A DNA stretch of 64,000 nt from Candidatus Phaeomarinobacter ectocarpi (GTDB taxonomy: Bacteria; Pseudomonadota; Alphaproteobacteria; CGMCC-115125), in NCBI RefSeq assembly GCF_000689395.1, contig NZ_HG966617.1, positions 349,521 to 413,520 on the forward strand, in the 5' to 3' direction. The position numbers and the translations under genes were made by a program. The notes beneath the pieces were generated by a model. It did no database searches. It was given only the letters and a program-made list of their open reading frames with translations, and was not told the DNA's origin. The stretch's first letter is position 1, and every line of letters starts with the position of its first letter. Below are positions 53,208 to 61,450 of the stretch, piece by piece.

Positions 53208-54392
53208 ATGAAGGCCATCATCGCAGGCGGCGGCATCGGCGGACTGACTGCGGCTTTGGCCTTCCGGCATTTTGGCTGGGAGGTTGAGGTTCACGAGCGT
53301 GCGCCGGAGCTTGGCGAGGTCGGCGCCGGCATCCAGATCAGCCCCAACGGCATGAAGGTGCTACGCGCACTGGGCCTTGCGGACCGCGTTGCAGAAAACG
53401 CGTTTGAGCCCGAAGCGTTGGAAATGCGCATGGGCCGGTCCGGACGGCGTATTTTTCGGGTGCCGGTTGGCGATGCTGCAGTTGCGCGTTGGGGTGCCCC
53501 ATACCTACACGTGCACAGAGCCGATCTCGTGGAAGCGCTTTCGACCGAACTGGAAGACCGCGCGCCGGGCTGTGTGCATCTGTCCTCAGCGGTGACCGGT
53601 TACGATCATTCAGCCAATGGCATTGTGGCGCTGACCAACGCAGGTGCATCCCCTGAGGGCGACGTGCTCATCGGAGCCGACGGCATCCATTCCGCCGTTC
53701 GCACGCAGATGCTGGGGCCAGAAACCCCTGTGTTTACCGGCAACGTGGCATGGCGCGCCGTTGTGCCCATCGAAAGACTTGGCGATCTTGCACCGCCGCC
53801 AACCGCGTGCATCTGGCCGGGACCCGGCCGCCACGCGGTGACCTATCGTCTGCGCCGCGGGACGCTGGCCAATCTCGTGGGTGTCGTTGAACGCGACGAT
53901 TGGCGCGGTGAAAGCTGGACCGAGCAGGGCACCCGCGAAGAAGCCCTGGCCGATTTTGCCGGATGGCACCCCATCGTTACCAATCTGATTGAAAAAGCCG
54001 ACGCGCATTTCCGCTGGGCACTGTTTGACCGGGCACCACTTACACAATGGAGCGATGGCCGCGCCACTCTCATGGGAGATGCAGCCCACCCCACTTTGCC
54101 CTTCATGGCGCAGGGTGCCGTAATGGCGATCGAGGACGCATTTGTTCTGGCCAGGGCGTGTGCTGACGCATCGAGCGATATTCCGTCGGCGCTTGAGCGT
54201 GTCTATGCATCGCGCATCAAGCGGACCAGTGGCGTGCAACTGGGGTCGCGAGCCAACGCGGCCACCTTCCACAAGCCGACAACCGCCGCACAACTTGCAA
54301 CCTACGGCCCCATGTGGCTCGCAGGCCGCATCGCGCCAGACATCGTGCGCGCCCGTCAGGACTGGCTCTATGCGGAAGATGTGACCGCGTAA
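53208..54392 (+). CDS. FAD-dependent aromatic-ring monooxygenase
   Basis: A 394-residue group A flavin monooxygenase like salicylate or 3-hydroxybenzoate hydroxylases. It has GGGIGGLTAALAF (dinucleotide fold), ADGIHSAVR (DG motif) and MGDAAHPTLPFMAQG (GD motif). It uses NAD(P)H and O2 to hydroxylate an aromatic acid or similar compound; the exact substrate is not predictable. With the VOC protein and hydrolase it could form a small aromatic degradation route. It converges with the acyl-CoA dehydrogenase at 54404. Confidence 0.92.
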   Translation: MKAIIAGGGIGGLTAALAFRHFGWEVEVHERAPELGEVGAGIQISPNGMKVLRALGLADRVAENAFEPEALEMRMGRSGRRIFRVPVGDAAVARWGAPYLHVHRADLVEALSTELEDRAPGCVHLSSAVTGYDHSANGIVALTNAGASPEGDVLIGADGIHSAVRTQMLGPETPVFTGNVAWRAVVPIERLGDLAPPPTACIWPGPGRHAVTYRLRRGTLANLVGVVERDDWRGESWTEQGTREEALADFAGWHPIVTNLIEKADAHFRWALFDRAPLTQWSDGRATLMGDAAHPTLPFMAQGAVMAIEDAFVLARACADASSDIPSALERVYASRIKRTSGVQLGSRANAATFHKPTTAAQLATYGPMWLAGRIAPDIVRARQDWLYAEDVTA

Positions 54393-54403
54393 GACGAAGA
54401 GTC

Positions 54404-55606
54404 CTACAGGCCCAGTTGTCGCGCCGTCAGGTCGCGCATGATTTCTTCAGAGCCGCCGCCGATCGCGTTGACCCGCACTTCGCGATAGATGCGTTCCACA
54501 CGACCGCCGCGCAGATAGCCATTGCCGCCAAGTATCTGCATGGCTTCGCGCGCACAAAATTCCATCGTCGTGGTGGCCTGAACCTTCAGCATGCTGAGAT
54601 CCGCCACCGGCGTTTCGCCCTGGGCAACGCGCCAGGCACAAATCTCAAGGTAAGCCTGCGTCGCCTGAATGCGCTGATACATGTCAGCGATCTTGTGACG
54701 GATCACCTGATGGTCCGCCAGCCGCTTGCCAAACGTCGTGCGTTCGCGCGCCCAGGCAGCAGCATCTTCAAGGCAGACGCGGGCCATGGCATTGGCGCCT
54801 GCCGCCATGCCCAGCCGTTCGCCATTGAAATTCATCATGATGCCGATGAAGCCGTTGTTTTCAGTGCCGATGAGGTTTGCTTTCGGCACTTTCACATCAT
54901 CGAAATAGAGCGCTGCCGTGTCCGACGCCCACCAGCCCATCTTCTTGAGCGGCGTGCGCGAGAAGCCGGGCATGTCCGCCTCGATGAGCAACAGGGAGAT
55001 TCCCTTGGTACCCTCACCGCCGGTGCGCACCGCGGTCGTGACATAGTCAGCCCGCATGCCGCCGGTGATGAACATTTTCGAGCCGTTGATCAGGTAGTAG
55101 TCGCCCTTGTCCTCGGCGCGGGTATGGATGTTGGCTACATCTGATCCACCAGACGGCTCGGTAATACCAAGCGCAATGTGCTTGTCGCCATCCAGCACCG
55201 GCGGTGCAATCCGCTCTTTCATTTCTTCAGAGCCGATATTGATGATCGGCGGCAGCCCGATGCCATGCACCATCAGGCTCGCATTGATGCCGCCGGCACC
55301 GACGCGCGCGAGTTCCTCGGACGTCACGATGCTGTGGTAGTGGTCGATCCCCTCCTTGATGCCGCCATACTGCTCAGGATAGCCCATGCGCAGCAGACCG
55401 ATATCGGAGGCCTTCTTGTAGAGCTCTTCGGGAAATTCTTCTGCCTCATCCCACTCGGATGCAAAGGGCATGATCTCTTTTTCGATCCATTTGCGCAGCG
55501 TCTGCCGCCATGCGTCATGGTCCTCATTTGAAAACGGCGAGGGCGCGCGGGTGGTGTCAAAGTTCAGATCAGGCAGAGACTTGAGCGGCTTGGCAGCTTG
55601 CGACAT
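54404..55606 (-). CDS. Acyl-CoA dehydrogenase
   Basis: A 400-residue acyl-CoA dehydrogenase. It has GITEPSGGSDVAN, GSKMFITGGMRADYV, the RTTFGKRLADHQVIRHKIADM helix and the C-terminal LGGNGYLRGGRVERIYREVR plus GGGSEEIMRDLTARQLG. Start at ATG 55606 follows AGGA; an ATG at 55648 is the alternative. A TTGACG-CA-CGTCAA dyad lies 78 bp upstream, so it may share control with the MerR-led operon at 26.8 kb. Divergent from the small gene at 55757. Confidence 0.94.
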   Translation of the reverse strand: MSQAAKPLKSLPDLNFDTTRAPSPFSNEDHDAWRQTLRKWIEKEIMPFASEWDEAEEFPEELYKKASDIGLLRMGYPEQYGGIKEGIDHYHSIVTSEELARVGAGGINASLMVHGIGLPPIINIGSEEMKERIAPPVLDGDKHIALGITEPSGGSDVANIHTRAEDKGDYYLINGSKMFITGGMRADYVTTAVRTGGEGTKGISLLLIEADMPGFSRTPLKKMGWWASDTAALYFDDVKVPKANLIGTENNGFIGIMMNFNGERLGMAAGANAMARVCLEDAAAWARERTTFGKRLADHQVIRHKIADMYQRIQATQAYLEICAWRVAQGETPVADLSMLKVQATTTMEFCAREAMQILGGNGYLRGGRVERIYREVRVNAIGGGSEEIMRDLTARQLGL

Positions 55607-55683
55607 CGGGCGTGTTTCCTGTGGTTCTTGTTCTGGACGCGCAGACATGCCGCGCTGAGTGCTGCCGCCATTGTGCGCCACGT

Positions 55684-55697
55684 TTGACGCACGTCAA
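55684..55697. promoter_or_regulatory. Second LiuR-like operator, TTGACG-CA-CGTCAA
   Basis: A perfect 6+2+6 dyad that shares TTGACG/CGTCAA with the palindrome at 26734-26751. It lies between divergent acyl-CoA dehydrogenase (55606) and the small gene (55757). Confidence 0.6.
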
Positions 55698-55756
55698 CGC
55701 GCGCTTGTGCTGTTGCTGCGTAGGGTGAGGGTGCCCCTGCGTCTCAGGGGAGCAAC

Positions 55757-55984
55757 ATGGAGGCTTGTAAGCCCATGGAAAAAGTATGTTTGGACAGACT
55801 GGGCGATGTCGGCCAGCTGATCGAGTTCAATATGTCATCGGAAGCCGCAAAGAAACTGCAGGCCCTGCACATCTGCTCAGAGCGGTCGGACTGCCAGTAC
55901 TGGCAATCCTGCATCAACCGCGTTGAAGACTTGTGGAACCGGCAGATGTATGCCGCTGAACCGGCCAGCCGCCTGCCATCTTAG
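55757..55984 (+). CDS. Small cysteine-rich protein, unknown
   Basis: A 75-residue protein with cysteines at 4, 11, and in HICSERSDCQYWQSCI (a C-x5-C-x5-C set). That could bind zinc or an Fe-S cluster, but there is no family recognised. AGGGGAG precedes ATG 55757; an internal ATG at 55775 is also possible. It is divergent from the acyl-CoA dehydrogenase, sharing the promoter region with the TTGACG-CA-CGTCAA dyad. Confidence 0.55.
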   Translation: MEACKPMEKVCLDRLGDVGQLIEFNMSSEAAKKLQALHICSERSDCQYWQSCINRVEDLWNRQMYAAEPASRLPS

Positions 55985-56015
55985 CCGATGGAAGCGCCGG
56001 TCTGGAATTAAGCGT

Positions 56016-56624
56016 CTAAACTGCCGCTGCGTACGGTGGCGCAGGATCATATTCCATTGCCCGCTGCGTCGCGCGTGCATGATCTGGGCTGTGCATCTGG
56101 CCGACAAGCCAGAGTGCCATGTCGATGCCGGCTGACACGCCTGCCGCCGTAACGACTTTGCCGTCGCGCACATAGCGTGTGTTCTCAAGGACCTCTGACG
56201 CTTCGTCGCGCTTGCGCAACTGGTCAATGAACCCCCAATGGGTCGTCACGCGTTTGCCCTTGGCAGCACCTGATGCGGTCAGCAGCAAGGCGCCGGTGCA
56301 CACGCTGGTTGTCCATGTGGTGGATTTGTCCACGGCCGCAATCCACTCAAGCACCGCCCTGTTCTTAACTTCCGTGCGCGTGCCCTGACCGCCAGGCACC
56401 AGCAGCACATCAAGGGCAGGGGCATCTTCAATGGATGCGTGGGACTCGATCACCATGCCTTTGCGGCATTTCACCTTGTCGCCATTCTCCGAAATCAGAA
56501 ACACATTGTCCGGTTCGGGCTTGCCCTGAAGCGCGAACACCTCGTTGGACATGGTGAACACCTCATAGGGCCCGACGAAATCAAGCTCTTCCGCATCATC
56601 AAAAATCAAAAGTCCGATATTCAT
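56016..56624 (-). CDS. DJ-1/PfpI family protein (isonitrile hydratase-like)
   Basis: A 202-residue PfpI-family protein. The nucleophile elbow SVCTGALLL contains the catalytic cysteine, with IGLLIFDDAEELDFVGPYEVF at the N-terminus and VSAGIDMALWLVGQM later. It resembles isonitrile hydratase (InhA) and catabolic amidases; the exact substrate is unknown. It is 12 bp downstream of the GlxA-type regulator gene on the same strand, and both share the same enzyme-like domain. Confidence 0.85.
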   Translation of the reverse strand: MNIGLLIFDDAEELDFVGPYEVFTMSNEVFALQGKPEPDNVFLISENGDKVKCRKGMVIESHASIEDAPALDVLLVPGGQGTRTEVKNRAVLEWIAAVDKSTTWTTSVCTGALLLTASGAAKGKRVTTHWGFIDQLRKRDEASEVLENTRYVRDGKVVTAAGVSAGIDMALWLVGQMHSPDHARATQRAMEYDPAPPYAAAV

Positions 56625-56636
56625 GGGGTGTCAGTC

Positions 56637-57773
56637 CTACTGCATGCCTGGATGTGTGGGGGACGAAATGTCCAGCGGCGTGACTGGCCCGTGCGGACCC
56701 ATCACCGGCATCCGCCGGAAGCGGGAGCGATAGTCAGCCGGGCTGACCCCAACGCGGCGATGAAACGCCCGGCGCATCTGCTCCGCGCTTGAAAAACCGC
56801 ACGCCCACGCAATGGATTCTGTGTCGTCTGTGGTTTCTTCCAGATGGCGGCGCGCGGCCTCCACGCGGGCCACCTCCACAAACCGGCCTGGCGTCAGGCC
56901 GGTTTCACTCACAAAAGCCCGAGCCAGTGTGCGCTCGCTCATATGTGCCCGCTCGGCCAGAGCGGGAACAGACAGATCCTCCGACACATTGTCGAGAACC
57001 CATTGAGCAACATCGCCGATCTTGCCCTTGGCCGCATGTTGCGCGACCAGCTGTGCTGAGAACTGGGACTGACCGCCGGGGCGGATCATGAAGAGGACGT
57101 GGCGGCGGGCAACTGACAAGGCCATGTCGCGTCCGCAATCCTGTTCCACCAGTGCCAGTGCCAGATCCATGCCCGCAGTAACGCCAGCAGATGACCAGAT
57201 GTGCCCGTCCCGGACATATATGGAGTCAGCGTCAACCGTCAGTGTAGGGAACATTTTGGCAAGGACATCCGCAACGTTCCAGTGCGTCGTCACCCGGCGG
57301 CCATCGATCAAGCCCGCTGCGGCAAGAATGAACGTACCCGTGCACACGGACGTAATGCGCGTGGCCCGGGCACCTGCGCGCGCAACTACATCAAGAACGG
57401 CTGGGTCGCGCATGGCAGCTGTTGTGCCGTGTCCTCCAGGAACCATCAGCGTGTGCAGTCCATCAAGATACTCATCTGTGAGGTCTGCAAAGCTGATGTC
57501 GGCAACCATCTGCATGCCGGAGTTTGTTTTGAAAGGCCCGGCTGTTTCAGCCGCGATCGTCAGTTCGTACTCGGGAAAGTTTTCATGCGGCTTTGGCTGA
57601 TAGCCGTCCATGACCCAGGATTCCGGGTTCAGCCGGGCATCATTCACACCAGCCAGAATTTCAAACGGTCCGGTGATGTCGAGGATCTGGACATCGTGAT
57701 AGGCGATCATCAGCACCCGCTTGGGCGCTGGTGGCGCTGATTTCTCAGCATTTTGGCGCTTTTTTGAGGTCAT
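56637..57773 (-). CDS. GlxA-type AraC regulator with DJ-1/PfpI domain
   Basis: A 378-residue regulator with an N-terminal DJ-1/PfpI domain (VLMIAYHDVQILDITGPFEILAG, SVCTGTFILAAAG) and a C-terminal AraC HTH_18 (SVPALAERAHMSERTLARAFVSETGLTPGRF and ESIAWACGFSSAEQMRRAFHRRVGVSPADYRSRF). These regulators sense small molecules through the DJ-1-like domain. It probably controls the adjacent PfpI gene 12 bp downstream. Start 57773 (MTSKKRQ) is chosen over a frame-extending 57869. Confidence 0.9.
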   Translation of the reverse strand: MTSKKRQNAEKSAPPAPKRVLMIAYHDVQILDITGPFEILAGVNDARLNPESWVMDGYQPKPHENFPEYELTIAAETAGPFKTNSGMQMVADISFADLTDEYLDGLHTLMVPGGHGTTAAMRDPAVLDVVARAGARATRITSVCTGTFILAAAGLIDGRRVTTHWNVADVLAKMFPTLTVDADSIYVRDGHIWSSAGVTAGMDLALALVEQDCGRDMALSVARRHVLFMIRPGGQSQFSAQLVAQHAAKGKIGDVAQWVLDNVSEDLSVPALAERAHMSERTLARAFVSETGLTPGRFVEVARVEAARRHLEETTDDTESIAWACGFSSAEQMRRAFHRRVGVSPADYRSRFRRMPVMGPHGPVTPLDISSPTHPGMQ

Positions 57774-57874
57774 GCCCCAATCATAGCAATGCGGGGCATC
57801 TGGCGGAAAGGCCAAACACCCCACATATTCGGTCAGCGAATGGGTGGCATGGTGCCAGCCCACCCTCAACTAGC

Positions 57875-58729
57875 CTATGCCTTGAGCGTGCACTTGCCGT
57901 TGTTGATCACCACCACGTCGCGTTCCTTCAGGCGGGCGCGGAAGGAGGCAATGTTTCCGTCCTTCCAGACATCCACCAGAATGGTCTCGCCGGGGAAGAC
58001 CGGAGACGAAAAGCGCACATCGAACCCGGTGATGGCCGTGTGGTCATATTCTGCAACCGATCCAAGGATGGCCCGGCAGCAGGTGCCGTAGGTGCACAAC
58101 CCATGCAGGATGGGGGCAGGGAAGCCTGCAGCGGTCGCAAATTCCGGATCTGCATGAAGCGGGTTGCGGTCACCGGACAGCCGGTAGAGCAGAGCCTGGT
58201 CCGGGCGCGTGTCGACCTCAATGGTTTCATCCGGCGCACGATCAGGAATGGGATGCGGCTTGGGTGCGCCTTCGCTGGGGCCGCCAAAGCCGCCGTCACC
58301 ACGGGCAAACGTTGTGCTGGTTAGCGTGCACAATGCGTCGCCGGAATCAGCCAGCCGAATGTCCGTCTCGGTCACAATGACTGCACCTTTGTCAGCGCCC
58401 TTGTCATATGCGCCGATCACCTTGCTATCGGCGATGATGTCGGCGGCAGCCGGAAGCGGTTGGTGCAGCGTGAGTTTCTGCTCCCCATGCACAACCATCA
58501 AATAGTTGATGCCGGAGTCCCGTAGCGGCCCGGCACCCCAGGCAATGACCGTTGCCATGGTTGGCACCGTCTTGAGGTCGCTCTCATAGACGTAAGGCAG
58601 CTCTTTTGGCGCGAGCGGGTCGCGCGCCATGCCTACGCCCAGTGCATAGAGCATGGTCTCGCGATCTCCATAGGAGAATCGCTCGTCTTTTGAAGTGAGA
58701 GACATGATGTGATCGTAGTCGATGGCCAT
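57875..58729 (-). CDS. MaoC-type double-hotdog (R)-enoyl-CoA hydratase
   Basis: A 284-residue protein like the hydratase 2 part of peroxisomal MFE-2. The second hotdog has the signature YRLSGDRNPLHADPEFATAAGFPAPILHG, where Asp and His of the DxxxxH set lie. The N-terminal hotdog is substrate binding (LTSKDERFSYGDRETMLYALGVGMA). It hydrates trans-2-enoyl-CoA to the (R)-3-hydroxyacyl-CoA. No partner is adjacent; a dyad GTCTGT-N6-ACAGAC (58818-58835) lies upstream. Confidence 0.93.
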   Translation of the reverse strand: MAIDYDHIMSLTSKDERFSYGDRETMLYALGVGMARDPLAPKELPYVYESDLKTVPTMATVIAWGAGPLRDSGINYLMVVHGEQKLTLHQPLPAAADIIADSKVIGAYDKGADKGAVIVTETDIRLADSGDALCTLTSTTFARGDGGFGGPSEGAPKPHPIPDRAPDETIEVDTRPDQALLYRLSGDRNPLHADPEFATAAGFPAPILHGLCTYGTCCRAILGSVAEYDHTAITGFDVRFSSPVFPGETILVDVWKDGNIASFRARLKERDVVVINNGKCTLKA

Positions 58730-58936
58730 TCCATTTCCTCGGTCTGTGGATTTTTGTCGCCATTTTGGCTGGAATTCCGGGGTTTTTGCCCGGCCGGGGT
58801 CGTAATTACGGCTAAGTGTCTGTTGGGCGACAGACAGGGCTCTACTTTTGAGACACTATAGGTAGCGCGCGGTGAATCGCAGCAGGTTGCTCGTCCGTGC
58901 CCTTTCACAGGTTGAATGTCACGATTGGGGTGTCCC

Positions 58937-59107
58937 ATGACACTTGATGACAGCATTATTGACCACCCGGAGCGCAAGCCTCAACAGCCAGCCGACAGTG
59001 AGCCGCTGCCGCGCGATTGGCCTGCTGGCCTGCTGCGTCTGTTGGCGGGTGGCGCCACGCTCGCCCTGTGGGCTGTCATAGCCGCCGTGATTTACTCAAT
59101 CGTATAG
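58937..59107 (+). CDS. Small single-TM membrane protein
   Basis: A 56-residue protein with an acidic N-terminus (MTLDDSIIDHPE), a polar/proline stretch and one membrane helix (LLAGGATLALWAVIAAVIYSIV). No family known. GGGG lies 8 bases before ATG 58937; an ATG at 58916 is further upstream. A secreted gene follows 55 bp later. Confidence 0.5.
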   Translation: MTLDDSIIDHPERKPQQPADSEPLPRDWPAGLLRLLAGGATLALWAVIAAVIYSIV

Positions 59108-59162
59108 CCGCACCTTTGCTAGTAGGCTCTCCTCGGGATTTTCAGACCGAAGGAAGAGCAAA

Positions 59163-59645
59163 ATGGTGCCGGGCAAATTTTTTGGATCTCTGTTTATCGG
59201 TCTGACGCTGGTGCTGTCCGGCGCAACGACAAACGCGCGTGAACACACGTTGGAGGCCGATGCCAACCAGCAGGTATCACTACCTGCCGCAGACACGACT
59301 GTCGTTACACCGCCGGAAGAAATGACCGAGGCGATCCGGGCGGTGTTTCCCGAAAGCTATTCCCAGTTCATGAACGTGAGTTATGAGCGACAGGACGCTG
59401 GCACCGGACGGGATCCGGAAATCTGGCCCAAGGCAGCCAGCTTTCTAGTCCCCGCAAAAGCCTATGAGGCGACCATCGCCGGTGAACTGGACAGCCGCGT
59501 TGCCGCCCTGATTGGCCGCGTGCTGCGCCCTGACGATGCTCATTGTGAAGACGTGTCAGTGGGCGATCCCGAGGACTACGGTTGGATGGCTTGGCCAGAC
59601 AAACGCGTCCGCAAGATCACTGTGACGTTCAACGTTGCGTGCTGA
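59163..59645 (+). CDS. Secreted hypothetical protein
   Basis: A 160-residue exported protein with a signal peptide (FFGSLFIGLTLVLSGATTNA). The mature part is about 135 residues with two cysteines (HCEDVSV, VAC end) and a lone PEEMTEAIRAVFPESYSQFM helix. No family recognised. Codon use and G+C match the neighbours. It converges with a small membrane gene, whose stop lies 2 bp away. Confidence 0.62.
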   Translation: MVPGKFFGSLFIGLTLVLSGATTNAREHTLEADANQQVSLPAADTTVVTPPEEMTEAIRAVFPESYSQFMNVSYERQDAGTGRDPEIWPKAASFLVPAKAYEATIAGELDSRVAALIGRVLRPDDAHCEDVSVGDPEDYGWMAWPDKRVRKITVTFNVAC

Positions 59646-59647
59646 TG

Positions 59648-59989
59648 CTAGCCAGCCGACCGATCACCGATGAGCAGTTTGACGGGATCGCCTTTGGCAT
59701 CTGCAATCGCCCAGAGCAGATACGGCGTGAGGAACAGGATGCCACCGACCTGTGCCAGCGGCATCAGCAGAATGCCACCGGTTGAAAATTTGTGCCGCCA
59801 TCCAATCCAGATCGCCGACAGGGTGAGGTAGGCGAGAAAGTCCACATTGAACTGGCCTGACCAGTTCATGGCGGTGATGTTGCCGATAAACACGTCACTT
59901 AGATTCATGCCCGTCTGGCTTGCTGCCGTATAGGTCAGCGCGGCAACCGCAATGAAATAGAAAATGGCAACGATGCGAAGGACCATCAT
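59648..59989 (-). CDS. Small membrane protein, paralogue A
   Basis: A 113-residue membrane protein with three to four helices. It shares with paralogue B (60026-60373) the pattern NWSGQFNVDFLAYLTLSAIWIGWRHKFSTGGI and YLLWAIADAKGDPVKLLIGDRSAG. The order and the W.GQFN..F and LLWA..DA.GD blocks show duplication. Function unknown. GGAG precedes ATG 59989. Paralogue B is 36 bp upstream on the same strand. Confidence 0.75.
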   Translation of the reverse strand: MMVLRIVAIFYFIAVAALTYTAASQTGMNLSDVFIGNITAMNWSGQFNVDFLAYLTLSAIWIGWRHKFSTGGILLMPLAQVGGILFLTPYLLWAIADAKGDPVKLLIGDRSAG

Positions 59990-60025
59990 GGTGCGTCTCC
60001 TTGTCGATGTGTTTTGGTGTGGAAC

Positions 60026-60373
60026 TTAGCTGGAAGCAGCGCGCTGGCGGCCGAGCATGACGATCTTCATGTCCCCATCGGCGTCGTTGAGGGCCCAAAG
60101 CAGGTAGAGCGGCAGAACGCCCATGCCGCCGAACACGCCCAGCACCCCAAGTGCAAGGCCGCCGGGGGAGAAGTGATGGCGCCACGCCATCCACAGGCCG
60201 GACAGCAGCAGGAATCCGAAGAAATCGAGATTGAACTGGCCCGGCCAGGTCATCTGCGCCATGTCGCCGAAAAATATCTGAAACAGGCCCATGCCGTGAT
60301 TCATGATCACGACCAGAGTGTAGGCGGCCAGGATCAGCCAGAAGCCGATCAGAAAGAGCCGGAAAGCTGTCAT
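60026..60373 (-). CDS. Small membrane protein, paralogue B
   Basis: A 115-residue membrane protein with three to four helices (LFLIGFWLILAAYTLVVIM, LDFFGFLLLSGLWMAWRHHF). It shares with paralogue A the WPGQFNLDF block, WRHHFSPGG and YLLWALNDADGDMK. The two look like a tandem duplication. No known role. GGGGGA lies four bases before ATG 60373. Confidence 0.75.
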   Translation of the reverse strand: MTAFRLFLIGFWLILAAYTLVVIMNHGMGLFQIFFGDMAQMTWPGQFNLDFFGFLLLSGLWMAWRHHFSPGGLALGVLGVFGGMGVLPLYLLWALNDADGDMKIVMLGRQRAASS

Positions 60374-60483
60374 TTTATCCCCCAATCCTCATCCCGCACT
60401 GCGGTGCGGTTGTTTAGGTACCCTACCAGCGGAAGGGGAGCAGACAATTACCTCGCGGGTAATGTCTGGTTCGGGCCTAAGTG

Positions 60484-60963
60484 TCAGTGCTCGCCAAGCA
60501 CCTTCCACAGGCTTGTGGACTGACAGATCAATTCGTCGCCCACAAAAAAGTCTGCAGCGCAGAACACGACTGCCCGTGTCTTGCGGGTCAGGCGTGTGTG
60601 ACCCACCACAAGATCGCCTTGCCTGGCCGTGCCCGTAAAACTCGTCTGCATGCTGAGGGTCACACAGGGCCTGCGTTTGCTGGCATTCCAGGCTGTGCCG
60701 CCAACAATGGCATCCGCGAATGTCATGACCATGCCCGGATGCAGCTTGCCCTCCGCATCCACATGGCGGTCGTCTACCACGAAGGCTTCCTTGCGCACGA
60801 TGCCGTCATTCTCCGCCACTTCACTGTAGAGCGGCCCAACAAAGGCCTCGAATGGATCACGCAGCTCCATGGGCTTGTACCCCTCCAGGTCCTGATCTGG
60901 ACGCGGACAGGGAAGGGCCGGGCGTTCATTGTCTCCCTTGAGGGCGTCGCGTGCTTCAGTCAT
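60484..60963 (-). CDS. PaaI-type acyl-CoA thioesterase
   Basis: A 159-residue hotdog thioesterase with the active-site block AEGKLHPGMVMTFADAIVGGTAW. It matches PaaI/YbgC-type enzymes that cleave acyl-CoA. Start 60963 (MTEARD) shares 8 bases with the stop of the next-door thioesterase upstream. The ORF frame is open further upstream, but that would put unrelated sequence in front of a complete hotdog domain. Confidence 0.87.
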   Translation of the reverse strand: MTEARDALKGDNERPALPCPRPDQDLEGYKPMELRDPFEAFVGPLYSEVAENDGIVRKEAFVVDDRHVDAEGKLHPGMVMTFADAIVGGTAWNASKRRPCVTLSMQTSFTGTARQGDLVVGHTRLTRKTRAVVFCAADFFVGDELICQSTSLWKVLGEH

Positions 60964-61369
60964 GGCGCACCACCTTGTAGACGCCGGTCGCTGCCATGAG
61001 CATGCGCGGCGCGTTTTCGCCGTCAGCTTGCGCCCGGACATCACACGACAGGAAGACAACACTGCGCGTCCGGCGCGTGATGAGTGCCGTCGCCGTGACC
61101 AGGTCGCCCAGCTTGCCGGGTCCTGTGAAATCGCAATTGACTGACAAGGCTTCCACAGCCCCGTCGGCAGCGGCACGCGCGGCACCGGCCAGAACAATGG
61201 AGGCAAACGACATCATCATGCCGCCATGCAGCATGTCGGCCCCGTTGAGATGCTGCTGGTCAATGGTAAAGCTCAACGTGAATGCGTCGTCCGTGCCGTT
61301 GACGCGGGTGACCGGGCCAACATAGGCCTCAAAGCCGCGTGACTGAGGGCTCGTCGATGAAGATGTCAT
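60956..61369 (-). CDS. PaaI-type acyl-CoA thioesterase, second copy
   Basis: A 137-residue hotdog protein with the active-site block NGADMLHGGMMMSFASIVLAGAARAA. It lies directly upstream of and overlaps (8 bases) the 60484 gene on the same strand. The two share the same fold and probably the same transcript, acting on different acyl chains or forming mixed oligomers. Divergent from YjbQ (61451). Confidence 0.87.
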   Translation of the reverse strand: MTSSSTSPQSRGFEAYVGPVTRVNGTDDAFTLSFTIDQQHLNGADMLHGGMMMSFASIVLAGAARAAADGAVEALSVNCDFTGPGKLGDLVTATALITRRTRSVVFLSCDVRAQADGENAPRMLMAATGVYKVVRHD

Positions 61370-61450
61370 GAGTATGAGTGCCTGCGCGAGTGCGGGGATA
61401 AATGATTTCGCGCTCTATGTAGCCGCGCATTGGCCGGGTTAAAAGGGGGC

